From: Aeromonas salmonicida subsp. salmonicida
GTDB taxonomy: Bacteria > Pseudomonadota > Gammaproteobacteria > Enterobacterales > Aeromonadaceae
Direction: 5' to 3'
DNA: 64,000 bases
NCBI RefSeq assembly: GCF_001643305.1
Contig: NZ_LSGW01000068.1
Location: 1-64,000 of the forward strand
Part shown: positions 7,903-18,303 of the stretch, one piece after another
Layout of the letters: each line of letters begins with the position of its first letter
Numbering within the stretch: the stretch's first letter is position 1
Made by a program: the position numbers and the translations under genes
Notes under the pieces: generated by a model
What the model saw: only the letters and a program-made list of their open reading frames with translations
Told to the model about the DNA's origin: nothing
Databases searched by the model: none

Positions 7903-9036
7903 ATGGTCGAGGATAATTTTTTATCGGCTCATGGAATTAATCGCCGTGACTTTATGAAATTGTGCGCCGGGATGGCCGCAACCCTGGGTCTAAGCCAGAA
8001 TGCCGTGGCCAAGATGGCTACTGCGCTCACCAGCCCCGAGCGACCGCCGGTGATCTGGATTGGGGCGCAGGAGTGCACAGGTTGCACCGAGTCACTGTTG
8101 CGCGCCACCCACCCCACCATCGAAAACCTGATCCTCAATACCATTTCGCTGGAGTATCACGAGGTGCTCTCGGCGGCCTTTGGTCATCAGGCGGAAGAGA
8201 ACAAGCACAACGCCATCAAGCGTTATAAAGGCAAGTACGTGCTGGTGGTGGATGGCTCCATTCCGCTCAAAGATGGTGGCGTCTACTGCATGGTGGCCGG
8301 TGAGCCCATCGTCGACCATATTCGCCGTGCTGCCGTCGATGCGGCTGCGGTCATTGCCATCGGCTCCTGCTCCGCCTGGGGTGGCGTGCCTGCCAGCGGC
8401 AGCAACCCGACTGGCGCCGTCAGCCTCGAAGAGGCCCTCGGCAATATCGGCACCCCCATCATCAATATTCCCGGCTGCCCGCCCAATCCCCACAACTTCC
8501 TCACCACGGTTGCCTACTACATCACCTACGGCAAGCTGCCGGCGCTGGATAGCAAGAAGCGCCCGCTGTTTGCCTATGAGCGCCTGATCCATGAGAACTG
8601 CGAACGTCGTCCGCACTTCGACGCTGGCCGCTTTGCCAAGGAGTTTGGCGATGAGGGCCACCGTCAGGGCTGGTGTCTCTACCATCTGGGCTGCAAGGGA
8701 CCGGAGACCTACGGCAACTGCTCGACCCTGGAGTTCTGCGATGTGGGCGGCGGCATCTGGCCGGTCGGCATCGGCCACCCCTGTTATGGCTGCAACGAGA
8801 AGGGGGTGGGTTTCAGCAAGGGGATCTTCCAGCTGGCCAAGGTCGAGAACCCGACCCCGCGGGTGGATAAACCCGATGTGAAGATCCAGGAGGGGGGCTA
8901 TACCTCGCCCACAGCCACGGGTCTCATCGGGGGAGCCCTCGGGGTGCTGGTGGGGGTAAGTCTGATGACGGTGCGTGAACTCGGCCGCCAGCAGAAGCGC
9001 CACGAAGCCGGGCAGCACCCATCACGGGAGGAGTGA
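7903..9036 (+). CDS. hybO: Hydrogenase-2 small subunit
   Basis: A 377-residue iron-sulfur small subunit of the periplasm-facing, membrane-bound uptake [NiFe] hydrogenase. A Tat signal with RRDFMK at residues 14-19 is followed by a hydrophobic stretch. The proximal-cluster motif ECTGCTES has Cys58 and Cys61; further cysteines lie in [27 protein letters not shown] and [10 protein letters not shown]-terminal membrane helix (about 337-359) anchors it. First gene of hybOABCDE; its TGA overlaps the hybA start region. It passes electrons from HybC toward HybA/HybB and quinone. Confidence 0.95.
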   Translation: MVEDNFLSAHGINRRDFMKLCAGMAATLGLSQNAVAKMATALTSPERPPVIWIGAQECTGCTESLLRATHPTIENLILNTISLEYHEVLSAAFGHQAEENKHNAIKRYKGKYVLVVDGSIPLKDGGVYCMVAGEPIVDHIRRAAVDAAAVIAIGSCSAWGGVPASGSNPTGAVSLEEALGNIGTPIINIPGCPPNPHNFLTTVAYYITYGKLPALDSKKRPLFAYERLIHENCERRPHFDAGRFAKEFGDEGHRQGWCLYHLGCKGPETYGNCSTLEFCDVGGGIWPVGIGHPCYGCNEKGVGFSKGIFQLAKVENPTPRVDKPDVKIQEGGYTSPTATGLIGGALGVLVGVSLMTVRELGRQQKRHEAGQHPSREE

Positions 9037-9038
9037 CC

Positions 9039-10079
9039 GTGAACAGACGCAATTTCCTCAAATTTGCCTCCGCCAGTGCATTGGCGGCAGGGGCAAGCGT
9101 GCCCGGCCGAGCCATGGCGGCGGCCAAGAACAAGCCGCCCATTCCCGGGTCGCTCGGCATGCTCTACGACTCCACCCTCTGCGTCGGCTGTCAGGCCTGC
9201 GTGGCGGAGTGCCAGCGTTTGAATGGCAACCCGTCCAATCCGGAGGGAGCACAGACCTGGTCCACCAACGACAAGCTGACGCCCTACACCAACAACATCA
9301 TTCAGGTGTGGAAGAGCGGCACGGGTGAGCACAAGGATCAGCTGGTGGATGGCTATGCCTACATCAAGAAGCAGTGCATGCACTGCGTCGATCCCAACTG
9401 CGTCTCGGTCTGTCCGGTGCAGGCTCTTACAAAAGATCCCAAGACCGGCATAGTCCACTATGACCCGAGCGTCTGCACCGGTTGCCGCTATTGCATGGTG
9501 GGCTGCCCGTTCGATGTGCCCAAATATGACTACGACAACCCCTTGGGGGCGATCCACAAGTGCGAACTCTGTAACCAGAAAGGGCTTGAGCGGATCAGCC
9601 AGGGCAAGCTGCCCGGCTGTGTCGAGGTGTGCCCGACCGGCGCCGTGATTTTTGGCACCCGCGAGGATCTGATGGCCGAGGCCAAGCGCCGCCTGCTGGC
9701 GAGCCCCGGCAGCGAATACGCCTATCCGCGCCAGACCCTTACCGCCAACGACCCTTACCTACATGAGGTGCCGAGCTACCAGCCTTACGTCTATGGCGAG
9801 AAGGAGGGGGGCGGTACCCAGGTGCTGGTACTGGCCGGGGTGCCCTACACCAAGCTCGACATGCCTGACCTGCCGGAGCTCTCCTCCGGTGCTCGTTCCG
9901 AGCATATCCAGCACACCCTCTACAAGGGGATGGTGCTGCCCATGGTGGTGCTGACCGGCCTCTCCGTGCTCATTCGTCGCAACAGCAAGAAGAACGGTCA
10001 CGATCACCATCAAGGCGATGGCCATGATCAGGGCTCGGGCAAGCAGGGCCATGAAAAGGGAGGCAAGGATCATGAGTAA
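9039..10079 (+). CDS. hybA: Hydrogenase-2 ferredoxin-like subunit
   Basis: About 346 residues, with a Tat-like signal NRRNFLKF and four groups of [4Fe-4S] cysteines ([41 protein letters not shown]...CVEVCP). It matches E. coli HybA along its length, including YTNNIIQVW and [16 protein letters not shown]-terminal hydrophobic helix is followed by a His/Gly/Lys-rich tail. GTG 9039 is preferred over GTG 9033 because GGAGGAG is then correctly spaced and the protein begins like E. coli HybA (MNRRNF). It relays electrons from HybO to HybB in the membrane. Confidence 0.94.
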   Translation: MNRRNFLKFASASALAAGASVPGRAMAAAKNKPPIPGSLGMLYDSTLCVGCQACVAECQRLNGNPSNPEGAQTWSTNDKLTPYTNNIIQVWKSGTGEHKDQLVDGYAYIKKQCMHCVDPNCVSVCPVQALTKDPKTGIVHYDPSVCTGCRYCMVGCPFDVPKYDYDNPLGAIHKCELCNQKGLERISQGKLPGCVEVCPTGAVIFGTREDLMAEAKRRLLASPGSEYAYPRQTLTANDPYLHEVPSYQPYVYGEKEGGGTQVLVLAGVPYTKLDMPDLPELSSGARSEHIQHTLYKGMVLPMVVLTGLSVLIRRNSKKNGHDHHQGDGHDQGSGKQGHEKGGKDHE

Positions 10080-11259
10080 TCACAAGGCGTATCCGCTCGG
10101 CGGCAAGCTGGTCAGCTGGCCTGTGCTGGTGCTGGCCCCCTTTGCCGTGCTGTGCGGCATGCTGATCCTCAAACGCCTCTTCTTCGGGCTGGGCTCGGTC
10201 ACCGATCTCAACGGGGGTTATCCCTGGGGGCTGTGGATCTCCTTTGACCTGCTGATCGGCACCGGTTTCGCCTGTGGCGGCTGGGCATTGGCCTGGGCGG
10301 TTTACGTGTTCAACCGGGGCGAGTATCACCCCCTGGTGCGACCGGCGCTCTTGGCCAGTCTGTTCGGCTATTCGCTGGGGGGCCTCTCCATCACCATCGA
10401 CGTGGGGCGTTACTGGAACCTGCCGTACTTCTACCTGCCCGGCCACTTCAACACCTCCTCGGTGCTGTTCGAGACGGCGGTCTGCATGACCATCTATATC
10501 GGGGTGATGGCGCTGGAGTTCGCGCCCGTGCTGCTGGAAAAGTTTGGCTGGAAGGCGTCACTCATTCGCCTCAACAAGATCATGTTCTTCGTGCTGGCGC
10601 TGGGGGCGCTGCTGCCCACCATGCACCAGTCCTCCATGGGCTCTCTGATGATAGTGGCGGGGGAGAAGATACATCCGCTCTGGCAAAGCTACGAGCTGCT
10701 GCCTGTCTTCTCCTTGCTGACCGCCTTCATCATGGGTTTCTCCATCGTAGTGTTCGAGGGCTCTTTGGTGCAGGCGGGGCTGGCGGGGCGGGGTCCCAAC
10801 GAGAAGTCGCTCTTCTACAAGCTGACCCAGGTGATCGACATCTTCCTGATCCTGTTTGTGGCGCTGCGCTTTGCCGAGATCGTCATCAACGACAAGTCGG
10901 CCTATCTCTCCGAGTTCAATCGCTACGCCGTCATGTTCTGGAGCGAGATTGCGCTGATGCTCTTCCCGCTGCTGGTGTTCCACTGGGACAAGAGCCGCCG
11001 GGATTCGCGCATGTTGTTCCTGGGCGCCCTCAGCATGCTGCTGGGCGCGGCCCTCTGGCGACTGGATTACTCCCTGCTCGCCTTCAACCCCGGCAATGGC
11101 TACCACTACTTCCCCTCCGCGGAGGAGGTGCTGATCTCCCTGGGCTTCGTCGCCATCGAGGTGTGTGCCTATTTGCTGTTGATCCGGCTCTTGCCGGTAC
11201 TGCCATCACTTGAACGTGTTCACCAAGATTATCAGGCCCGAGGGAAAGCCAACGTATGA
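10072..11259 (+). CDS. hybB: Hydrogenase-2 membrane quinone-linked subunit
   Basis: A 395-residue NrfD/HybB-family integral membrane protein with about ten helices. Segments such as SDLNGG-like [25 protein letters not shown] and [12 protein letters not shown] match E. coli HybB closely. It carries no cofactors in the family and links the hydrogenase to the quinone pool, probably with proton movement. ATG 10072 overlaps the end of hybA by eight bases and follows GGGAGGCAAGG, so it is favoured over the in-frame ATG 10018. Confidence 0.94.
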   Translation: MSNHKAYPLGGKLVSWPVLVLAPFAVLCGMLILKRLFFGLGSVTDLNGGYPWGLWISFDLLIGTGFACGGWALAWAVYVFNRGEYHPLVRPALLASLFGYSLGGLSITIDVGRYWNLPYFYLPGHFNTSSVLFETAVCMTIYIGVMALEFAPVLLEKFGWKASLIRLNKIMFFVLALGALLPTMHQSSMGSLMIVAGEKIHPLWQSYELLPVFSLLTAFIMGFSIVVFEGSLVQAGLAGRGPNEKSLFYKLTQVIDIFLILFVALRFAEIVINDKSAYLSEFNRYAVMFWSEIALMLFPLLVFHWDKSRRDSRMLFLGALSMLLGAALWRLDYSLLAFNPGNGYHYFPSAEEVLISLGFVAIEVCAYLLLIRLLPVLPSLERVHQDYQARGKANV

Positions 11260-12959
11260 GCCAACGTATCACCATAGACCCCATCACCCGCATTGAGGGG
11301 CACCTGCGTATCGACTGCGAGATCGAAGGCGGCATAGTCACCAAGGCCTGGTCGTCCGGCACCATGTGGCGCGGTATGGAGGAGATCGTCAAGGGCAACG
11401 ACCCGCGCGATGCCTGGATGATAGTGCAGCGGATCTGCGGGGTATGTACCTCCATTCACGCCATCGCTTCGGTGCGGGCGGTGGAGAACGCCATCGGCGC
11501 CAAGGTGCCGGTCAATGCCCAGTACATCCGCAACCTCATCATCGCGGCCCACAACATCCACGATCACATAGTCCACTTCTACCAGCTCTCGGCGCTGGAC
11601 TGGGTGGACATCACAGCCGCGCTGCAGGCCAATCCGCAGAAGGCGGCGGATATCCTCAAGGGGGTCTCTACCTGGTCTCTCAACAGTGCCGACGAGCTGA
11701 CCAAGGTGCAGGACAAGATCCGCGCTTTGGTGGCGAGCGGTCAGCTCGGCATCTTTGCCAACGGCTACTGGGGTCACAAGGCCATGAAGCTGAGCCCGGA
11801 GGTGAACCTCATCGCCGTGGCCCACTACCTGCAGGCGCTGGAGTGCCAGCGCGATGCCAACCGCATCGTCGCCATCCTGGGTGGCAAGACGCCCCACATC
11901 CAGAACCTGGCTGTGGGCGGGGTGGCCAACCCCATCAACCTGGATGCGCCAAGCGTGCTCAACCTGGAACGGCTGCTCTATGTGAAGAGCTTTATTGACC
12001 GGCTCGGCGAGTTCATCGAGCAGGTCTACAAGGTGGATGCCGCCATCATAGCCGCTCACTATCCCGAGTGGCTGGCGCTGGGGCAGGGGGCCAAGCACTA
12101 CCTGAGCGTGCCCGAGCTTCCTACCGATGCCAACGGCGGCAGCTTCCTGATGCCGGGTGGCTACATCGAAAACGGTGATCTGGTGGGTTATCGCCCCATC
12201 GAGAGCCATCAGGATGCCTGGCTGATGGATGGCATTGCCGAGAGCAACAAGCACGCCTGGTACAAGGATGACGAGCCGCTCAAGCCGTGGGAGGGCAAAA
12301 CCGAGCCCAACTACACCGGCTGGCAGGACGATGGCAAATACTCCTGGGTCAAATCCCCCACCTTCTACGGCAAGGTGGTGGAGGTGGGGCCGCTCGCAGA
12401 TCTGTTGGTTAAACTGGCTGCCAAGCACCCGGAAACGGTGGCGCACTTCGACCAGTTGAACGGTATCTACAAGGCGCTCACCGGTTCGGCCATCAAGACC
12501 GAACAGCTGCACTCCACCATGGGGCGCATTATCGGCCGCGCGGTGCGCTGCTGCGTGCTGAAAGACACCCTGGCGCACCAGTGGAAGGCGCTCATCGACA
12601 ACATCGGCAAGGGGGATTTCACCGCCTACATCAAGGCCGAGATCCCGGCGGACAAGGAGTTTCGCGGGGTGGGTTTTGAAGAGGCGCCGCGCGGCATGCT
12701 CTCTCACTGGATCGTCATCAAGGAGGGCAAGATCGCTAACTATCAGGCGGTGGTGCCGTCGACCTGGAACTCGGGTCCGCGCAACTTCAATGACGAGCCC
12801 GGCCCTTACGAGCAGGCACTGGTGGGCACGCCGGTGGCGGATCCCGCCAAACCGCTGGAGGTGGTGCGTACCATCCACTCGTTCGACCCCTGCATGTCCT
12901 GCGCGGTGCACGTGGTGGATACCCAGAATGGCGAAGTGACTCAGGTGAAGGTGCTGTGA
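11256..12959 (+). CDS. hybC: Hydrogenase-2 large subunit precursor
   Basis: A 567-residue catalytic subunit that binds the Ni-Fe(CN)2CO centre. The N-terminal ligand motif RICGVCTSIH has Cys61 and Cys64; the C-terminal motif DPCMSCAVH has Cys546 and Cys549. Maturation protease HybD should cut after His552, releasing the 15-residue tail VVDTQNGEVTQVKVL. Its ATGA start overlaps the hybB stop, indicating translational coupling. Depends on the Hyp proteins encoded downstream on the other strand. Confidence 0.96.
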   Translation: MSQRITIDPITRIEGHLRIDCEIEGGIVTKAWSSGTMWRGMEEIVKGNDPRDAWMIVQRICGVCTSIHAIASVRAVENAIGAKVPVNAQYIRNLIIAAHNIHDHIVHFYQLSALDWVDITAALQANPQKAADILKGVSTWSLNSADELTKVQDKIRALVASGQLGIFANGYWGHKAMKLSPEVNLIAVAHYLQALECQRDANRIVAILGGKTPHIQNLAVGGVANPINLDAPSVLNLERLLYVKSFIDRLGEFIEQVYKVDAAIIAAHYPEWLALGQGAKHYLSVPELPTDANGGSFLMPGGYIENGDLVGYRPIESHQDAWLMDGIAESNKHAWYKDDEPLKPWEGKTEPNYTGWQDDGKYSWVKSPTFYGKVVEVGPLADLLVKLAAKHPETVAHFDQLNGIYKALTGSAIKTEQLHSTMGRIIGRAVRCCVLKDTLAHQWKALIDNIGKGDFTAYIKAEIPADKEFRGVGFEEAPRGMLSHWIVIKEGKIANYQAVVPSTWNSGPRNFNDEPGPYEQALVGTPVADPAKPLEVVRTIHSFDPCMSCAVHVVDTQNGEVTQVKVL

Positions 12960-13489
12960 TGAACACCCTGATCCTGGGAGTGGGCAACCTGCTGCTGAGC
13001 GATGAGGCGGTGGGAGTGCGCCTCGTCGAGGCGCTGGGGCGCGAATACCGTTTCGCCCCCGGCATCGAGCTGCTGGACGGCGGCACCGCCGGCATGGAGC
13101 TGCTGGAAGCCATGGCCAGTCGCGATCACATCATTCTGGCGGATGCGGTGCGCAGCGGTAACCCGCCGGGCACAGTAGTGACCCTGAAGGACGAGGAGAT
13201 CCCGACCCTGTTTGGCCGCAAGATCTCCCCGCACCAGCTGGGGCTGGCGGACGTGCTCTCGGCGCTGCACATGACGGGGGAGTCGCCAAAGCGGCTCACT
13301 CTGATCGGCATAGAGCCTGAATCTCTCGAACCCCGCATCGGCCTCACCCCGCGAGTGGCGGCCGCGATGGGGGAGGCGAAGGATCGGATTTTGACCCTGC
13401 TGGCCAGCGTTGGCGCCCCCGCAATGCCGCTTTCCGAACAGGAAAAGGCAAAACAAGAGCAGGAGGGCCTATGGCGCAGTCCCATTTGA
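12959..13489 (+). CDS. hybD: Hydrogenase-2 maturation endopeptidase
   Basis: A 176-residue HybD/HycI-type protease that removes the HybC C-terminal peptide after nickel insertion. Nickel-sensing residues expected from the E. coli enzyme are present: Glu16 (LSDEAVG), Asp62 (LADAV) and a His at about 92 (SPHQLG). ATG 12959 overlaps the hybC TGA; GTG 12956 is an alternative. The tail after about residue 155 (QEKAKQEQEG) is charged and overlaps the hybE start. Confidence 0.93.
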   Translation: MNTLILGVGNLLLSDEAVGVRLVEALGREYRFAPGIELLDGGTAGMELLEAMASRDHIILADAVRSGNPPGTVVTLKDEEIPTLFGRKISPHQLGLADVLSALHMTGESPKRLTLIGIEPESLEPRIGLTPRVAAAMGEAKDRILTLLASVGAPAMPLSEQEKAKQEQEGLWRSPI

Positions 13490-13998
13490 GCGAGGCTGAC
13501 GCCGTACAGGAACGCGTGCAGGAGTTTGCCGGTTTCGCCACCAATCCAGCGCCCCTGCTGGTGGCCCAGTACGAGCGGATCGCCCGGGAAGAGATGCAAG
13601 GGCTGCCCTTCTATCACGCCACCATGCCTATTGTGGCCGAGTGCGTGTTGTTTGAAGAGCAGTGGCTCGGCTGCGTGCTCACCCCCTGGATGCTGAGCCT
13701 GGTGGTGTTGCCGGGGCCGGATCAGCTTTGGCCCGTGCGCCGCAGCAGCGATCGGCTCGCTCTGCAGCTCCCCTGCGGCAACATGACCTTTATGGTGGGT
13801 GAATTGCCCGAGACGGGACAGCTGCTGGCCTGCTCTCTGATGTCGCCGCTCGATCCCCATCTCGGGGCCGAGCAGGGGAGCTCGCTGGTGAGCAGCACCC
13901 TCAAGATGCTGCACTCCTTGCCGCTGCATCAAGGTGCCGTCGGTGTGGATCTGGGGCGCAGACGGCTGTTTGGTGCTCGTCGTGGCCAACCGGCATAG
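13471..13998 (+). CDS. hybE: Hydrogenase-2 assembly chaperone
   Basis: A 175-residue HybE-family protein. In E. coli, HybE binds the Tat-carrying small subunit and holds it until cofactor loading is complete. Recognisable segments are FYHATMPIVAE, LGCVLTPWMLSLVVLPGPD and PCGNMTFMVG. The start overlaps hybD by 19 bases and has GGAGGG upstream. Last gene of the hyb operon; unlike E. coli there is no hybF or hybG here, and the window's hypA/hypC presumably serve both hydrogenases. Confidence 0.92.
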   Translation: MAQSHLSEADAVQERVQEFAGFATNPAPLLVAQYERIAREEMQGLPFYHATMPIVAECVLFEEQWLGCVLTPWMLSLVVLPGPDQLWPVRRSSDRLALQLPCGNMTFMVGELPETGQLLACSLMSPLDPHLGAEQGSSLVSSTLKMLHSLPLHQGAVGVDLGRRRLFGARRGQPA

Positions 13999-14032
13999 CC
14001 GCTAGGTTTCACGCGAAATCAAGTTTAGAATA

Positions 14033-14050
14033 GGGGCCCGTTTTGGCCCC
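14033..14050 (+). other. GC-rich hairpin between hybE and the ABC importer
   Basis: GGGGCC and GGCCCC flank CGTTTT. No T run follows directly, so it may reduce rather than end readthrough from hyb into the transporter genes. No clear NikR operator is visible in the 115-base gap. Confidence 0.4.
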
Positions 14051-14113
14051 TCACTCGCTTCTTCGTTTGACGTTTTTCTTCGAGGTGAGTGGTACAAACG
14101 AACAAGGAATCTT

Positions 14114-15721
14114 ATGACCATTCAATGCCATGGCCGCCGCAAGGGTGTGCCTGTCGTCGCGGCCACTTTGCTGGCCCTGTTCTCAAGCGGACTCTCTCAC
14201 TCCGTACTGGCCGCCCAACCTGTGCCTGCCGAACTCAAACTCGCCATTGGCGCCGAGCCCACCGAAGGGTTTGACCCCCTGCTTGGCTGGAGTCACGGCA
14301 GCTATCTGCTGCTGCATAGCCCGCTGCTCAAGCAGAACGCCGATCTCAGCTGGCAGGATCTGCTCACCCAAGCGGTGACCCCGAACCAGGATGGCAAGGG
14401 GTGGCTTATCACCCTCAAGCCCGACCTGAAATTCTCCAATGGCGCGCCCCTGACTGCCGAGGATGTGTCCTTTACCTATAACAGCGCAGCCAAGGGCGGC
14501 GGCAAGATCGACATGGGCAACTTTGTCTCGGCCAAAGTGCTCTCGCCCACCGAGGTGGCCATCACCCTGAGTGCCCCCCAGAGCACCTTCGTCAACGTGT
14601 TGGGCTCGCTCGGTATCGTGTCGAAGAAGGATTACGACGCAAAAGCGTACGCTCAAAAGCCTGTCGGTGCCGGCCCTTACCGGCTGGTGAGCTTCCTGCC
14701 CGGTCAGCAACTGGTGGTGGAAGCGAACCCCTATTACGCCGGTGGCAACAATGATTTCAAACGGCTGGTGTTTGTCTTTATCGATGAAGAGAGCGCCTAT
14801 GCCGCCGCCCAGAGCAGCCAGCTCGATCTGGTGCGCATTCCCCCGTCGCTGGCGCCCACTGTGCCTGCCTCGCTCAAGCTGTGGGTACGGCCGAGCGTGG
14901 AGAACCGCGGCATCGTCTTCCCGATCCCCCCTGCGGACAGCAAGGATGCCAAGGGTTATCCCGTCGGCAACGACGTGACCGCCGATGTGGCGGTGCGCCG
15001 CGCCATCAACTATGCCATCGACCGCAAGCTGCTGGCCGACCAGCTGCTGGAAGGGCACGCCATCCCCGCTTACAGCGCGGTGGAAGGCTTGCCCTGGCTG
15101 AACAAAGCCACCGCCTTCAAGGACGGCGATGTCGCCCATGCCAACACCTTGCTCGACGAGGCTGGCTGGAAGATGGGCAGCGATGGCATTCGCCACAAGG
15201 GTGACCAGCGCGCCGCCTTTACCCTCTGGTACACCAGTGGCGACAGTACCCGCCGGGATCTGGCGGAAGCGGTGCGGGCCATGCTCAAACCCATAGGTCT
15301 GGAGGTGAGCCTCAAGTCCGGCAGCTGGGAGCAGGTGGAGCGCGAGATGCACACCAATCCGGTGCTGATGGGGTGGGGGAGTCTGGATCCCATGGAGCTC
15401 TATCACCACTACCAGAGTGGTTCGGGCGGCGTTGAGTTCTACAACCCGGGCTACTACAGCAACCCCGTGGTGGATGGCCACCTCAAGCAGGCGCTCGATG
15501 CCCCGAATTGGCAGGCGGCCGTGCCGTTCTGGCAGCAGGTGGAGTGGGATGGCAAGACAGGCGCCGGGGTGCAGGGGGATGCCGCCTGGGCTTGGCTGCT
15601 CAATGTGCAGCACACCTATCTGGCCAACCGCTGCATCGACCTTGGCAAGGGGGCGCCGGAAATTCACGGTAGCTGGTCCCTGCTCAACAACCTCTCTGAC
15701 TGGCGGTGGACGTGCCGCTAA
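14114..15721 (+). CDS. ABC importer substrate-binding protein (nickel/peptide family)
   Basis: A 535-residue SBP_bac_5 protein with a signal peptide ending near ...VLAAQP (about residue 34). Family landmarks include LKFSNGAPLTAEDVSFTYN, GAGPYRLVSF and the lobe RRAINYAIDRKLL. It is clearly of the oligopeptide/nickel class but not a close match to E. coli NikA by eye. The location, just after hybOABCDE and before the hyp genes, makes nickel (possibly with a chelator) the best substrate guess. AAGGAATCTT precedes the ATG. Heads a five-gene overlapping operon. Confidence 0.8.
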   Translation: MTIQCHGRRKGVPVVAATLLALFSSGLSHSVLAAQPVPAELKLAIGAEPTEGFDPLLGWSHGSYLLLHSPLLKQNADLSWQDLLTQAVTPNQDGKGWLITLKPDLKFSNGAPLTAEDVSFTYNSAAKGGGKIDMGNFVSAKVLSPTEVAITLSAPQSTFVNVLGSLGIVSKKDYDAKAYAQKPVGAGPYRLVSFLPGQQLVVEANPYYAGGNNDFKRLVFVFIDEESAYAAAQSSQLDLVRIPPSLAPTVPASLKLWVRPSVENRGIVFPIPPADSKDAKGYPVGNDVTADVAVRRAINYAIDRKLLADQLLEGHAIPAYSAVEGLPWLNKATAFKDGDVAHANTLLDEAGWKMGSDGIRHKGDQRAAFTLWYTSGDSTRRDLAEAVRAMLKPIGLEVSLKSGSWEQVEREMHTNPVLMGWGSLDPMELYHHYQSGSGGVEFYNPGYYSNPVVDGHLKQALDAPNWQAAVPFWQQVEWDGKTGAGVQGDAAWAWLLNVQHTYLANRCIDLGKGAPEIHGSWSLLNNLSDWRWTCR

Positions 15722-16716
15722 GTTCGACCTTGAGTCATTCCGGTTATCTGTTGCTAAAAGCCCTGCTGCGTCTGGCAGGGCTCTTGTGTCTGGTCTCTGT
15801 CGCCACCTTTGTGCTGCTGAGCTACTCCCCCATTGATCCCATCAAGGCCTATATCGGCAACGATCTGCTCCATGTGCCGCCCGAGCAGTACGCTCGCATT
15901 GCCGCCCGCTGGGGGCTGGATCAGCCGCTGTGGCTGCGCTACTGGCACTGGTTCGGTCAGGTGCTGCAGGGGGATCTCGGTTACTCCATGCTCTACAACG
16001 CGCCTGTGGCTCAGGTGATTAGCAGCCGCTTTGCCGCCTCCTTCCTGCTGCTGGCGGGGGCCTGGCTGCTCTCCGGCTTTTTCGGCATTTTGCTGGGGCT
16101 GTGCGCCGGTCGCTATCTCAACCGCTGGCCCGATCGTCTTATTTGCCGCTTTGCCTACCTGCTCGCCTCCCTGCCCACCTTCTGGGTTGGTCTCTTGCTG
16201 CTCGCCCTGTTTGCGGTGCACTGGCAGCTGTTGCCGGTCTGCTGCGCCTGGACGCCGGGGCTCTCTGCCGATGAGGCTGACTGGCTGATGCGATTGCGCC
16301 ATCTGCTGCTGCCGGTGACCACGCTTGCGCTGCTCGGGGTGGGCAACATTGCCCTGCATACCCGGGGGCGGGTGGCCGAGGTGCTGGAGAGCGACTTTAT
16401 CCGCTACGCCCGCGCCCAGGGGGATGGCGGCTGGCCCATGCTGCGTTTTCATGTGCTGCGCCACGCCCTGACCCCGGCGCTCTGCCTGCAGTTTGCCTCC
16501 CTCGGTGAGCTGATCGGTGGATCCCTGTTGGCGGAGAAAGTTTTCTCTTATCCGGGGCTCGGGCAGGCGACCGTGGATGCGGGGCTGCGGGGAGATATCC
16601 CCTTGCTGATGGGCATAGTGCTTTTTTGCACCCTGCTGGTCTTTATTGGCAACACTGTGGCCAGTGTGCTGCTGGCGCGAATCAATCGGGGTTGGGAGGG
16701 CGAGCATGCTGTTTAA
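15706..16716 (+). CDS. nikB: ABC importer permease, NikB/DppB type
   Basis: A 336-residue inner-membrane permease with about six helices. The N-terminal part carries the LLSYSPIDPIKAYIGN-type segment of the DppB/NikB family and the C-terminal EAA loop region reads RAQGDGGWPMLRFHVLRHALTPAL. GTG start at 15706 overlaps the end of the binding-protein gene by 16 bases; GTG 15712 is possible. Assigned to nickel by gene context only. Confidence 0.82.
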   Translation: MDVPLSSTLSHSGYLLLKALLRLAGLLCLVSVATFVLLSYSPIDPIKAYIGNDLLHVPPEQYARIAARWGLDQPLWLRYWHWFGQVLQGDLGYSMLYNAPVAQVISSRFAASFLLLAGAWLLSGFFGILLGLCAGRYLNRWPDRLICRFAYLLASLPTFWVGLLLLALFAVHWQLLPVCCAWTPGLSADEADWLMRLRHLLLPVTTLALLGVGNIALHTRGRVAEVLESDFIRYARAQGDGGWPMLRFHVLRHALTPALCLQFASLGELIGGSLLAEKVFSYPGLGQATVDAGLRGDIPLLMGIVLFCTLLVFIGNTVASVLLARINRGWEGEHAV

Positions 16717-17521
16717 TCCGCTTCCCTCCATAGTGCGCCTCGGCGTGGCGCTGATAGGATTGGCGCTGCTGGCCGCCTACGGCTGGAGCTTGTCGGCTCA
16801 GGATGTGCCCATGGATCTGCTGGCTCGTCAGCAGGCTCCGTCGCTGGCGCATTGGTTCGGGACCGACCAGATGGGGCGGGATCTCTGGTTGCGGGCCTTT
16901 CAGGGTACCCTCACCAGTCTGGAGCTGGGGATCAGCACGGCCCTGTGCAGCGGGCTGCTGGCCATGGTGGCGGCAAGCGTGTCGCTTATTCATCCCAGAT
17001 GCGATGTGGCGGTGCGCCTCGTGATCGACGCCATGCTGGCGTTGCCCCATATGCTGCTGCTGATCCTGATCTGCTTTACCGTGGGGGGCGGCATGCGCGG
17101 GGTGATCCTGGCGGTGGCGCTCACCCACTGGCCCAAGCTGGCGCTGATCCTCTGCGCGGCGGCGCGGCGGATCGCCTGCAGCGACTACATGGTGCTGGCC
17201 CGCTGTCAGGGGATGGGGGCGCTGCGTCGCTGGCGCACCCACCTGCTGCCGGGGCTGTTGCCCCAGTGGTTTATCGGTACCCTGCTGATGTTCCCCCATG
17301 CGGTGCTGCACAGCGCGGCTTTGAGCTTTCTCGGCTTTGGTCTGGCGGCCCACGAGGCCTCTCTTGGCCTGCTGCTGGCCGATGCCCTGCGTTATCTGGC
17401 CGGTGGCGGCTGGTGGCTGGCCCTCTTCCCGGGCCTGATGTTGCTGCTGCTGGTACTGCTGTTTGATCTGGCTACCCGCGCCCTGCAACAGCTGCTGTGG
17501 CACAGGAGTGAACCATGTTGA
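16706..17521 (+). CDS. nikC: ABC importer permease, NikC/DppC type
   Basis: A 271-residue membrane protein forming the second half of the channel. The DppC/NikC-type start has HWFGTDQMGRDLW, and the EAA-like loop is ARCQGMGALRRWRTHLLPGLLP. ATG 16706, after GGGAGGGCGAGC, overlaps the preceding permease by 11 bases, so the longer frame from 16646 is not used. Partner of the ATPases that follow. Confidence 0.82.
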   Translation: MLFNPLPSIVRLGVALIGLALLAAYGWSLSAQDVPMDLLARQQAPSLAHWFGTDQMGRDLWLRAFQGTLTSLELGISTALCSGLLAMVAASVSLIHPRCDVAVRLVIDAMLALPHMLLLILICFTVGGGMRGVILAVALTHWPKLALILCAAARRIACSDYMVLARCQGMGALRRWRTHLLPGLLPQWFIGTLLMFPHAVLHSAALSFLGFGLAAHEASLGLLLADALRYLAGGGWWLALFPGLMLLLLVLLFDLATRALQQLLWHRSEPC

Positions 17522-18303
17522 GTTTTGACCATGTGACCATAGAGGCGGCCCACTACTCCTGGTTGGGGCGCCGCAGCTGGCAGCCATTGCTGACCGATAT
17601 CAGCTTGCAACTGGCGCCGGGGGAGATAGTGGCGTTGGTGGGGGGGAGCGGCGAGGGTAAGAGCCTGCTGCTACAAAGCGCCCTGACCTTGCTGCCGGAC
17701 AACCTGCGGATGCGCGGCACCCTCTCCCTCGATGGCGTGCCCCTGTGCGACGCCAGCCGGGCCCGTCTGCGCGGCCACACCCTCTGCTATGTGCCGCAGG
17801 GGGTGAGCGCCCTCAATCCGCTGCTGACGGTGGAGCGCCAGCTGGGCCGCGCGGCTCGTCTCTGCGGCCAGAATGGTTCTCGCGAGCGGCTCGGCGAGCA
17901 ACTGCAGCGTTACCAGCTGCCCGCGGCCACGCTGGATCGCTACCCGCGCCAGCTCTCCGGCGGCATGGCCAAGCGCATTCTGGCCTGTACCGCGGCGCTC
18001 GGCGGCGCCCGCTACATTCTGGCGGACGAGATCACCGCCTGGCTCGACGAAGGGCTGGCCTGTCTGCTGCTCGGCCAATTGCGCGAATTGGCCAATCAGG
18101 GCAGCGGTATCCTCTGGGTCACTCACGATCTGGCGCTGGCGGCCCGTTTTGCCGATCGCATCGTGGCGCTGCATCAGGGGCAGGTGAGCGATACCTTGAG
18201 CAGCCACCATCTGCGCCAGGGGCAGGGGAGCGAGATGCTTCGTGCCCACTGGCAGGCGCTGCCGGAGTTCAACTCGCTCTTCTCTGTGCCGGAGGTTTCC
18301 TGA
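17515..18303 (+). CDS. nikD: ABC importer ATPase, NikD type
   Basis: A 262-residue ABC ATPase. Walker A is GGSGEGKS, the Q loop lies around YVPQGVSALNPL, the signature is LSGGMAK, Walker B is YILADEITAWLD and the switch His is in WVTHDL. Unlike most family members, the residue after Walker B Asp-Glu is Ile rather than Pro. Overlaps nikC by seven bases and nikE by one. Confidence 0.83.
   Translation: MLSFDHVTIEAAHYSWLGRRSWQPLLTDISLQLAPGEIVALVGGSGEGKSLLLQSALTLLPDNLRMRGTLSLDGVPLCDASRARLRGHTLCYVPQGVSALNPLLTVERQLGRAARLCGQNGSRERLGEQLQRYQLPAATLDRYPRQLSGGMAKRILACTAALGGARYILADEITAWLDEGLACLLLGQLRELANQGSGILWVTHDLALAARFADRIVALHQGQVSDTLSSHHLRQGQGSEMLRAHWQALPEFNSLFSVPEVS

Noticed and set aside
17745..18302. 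Long N-terminal extension of the NikE-type ATPase
   Set aside because: This segment is nikD in another frame; the ABC domain starts at 18303.
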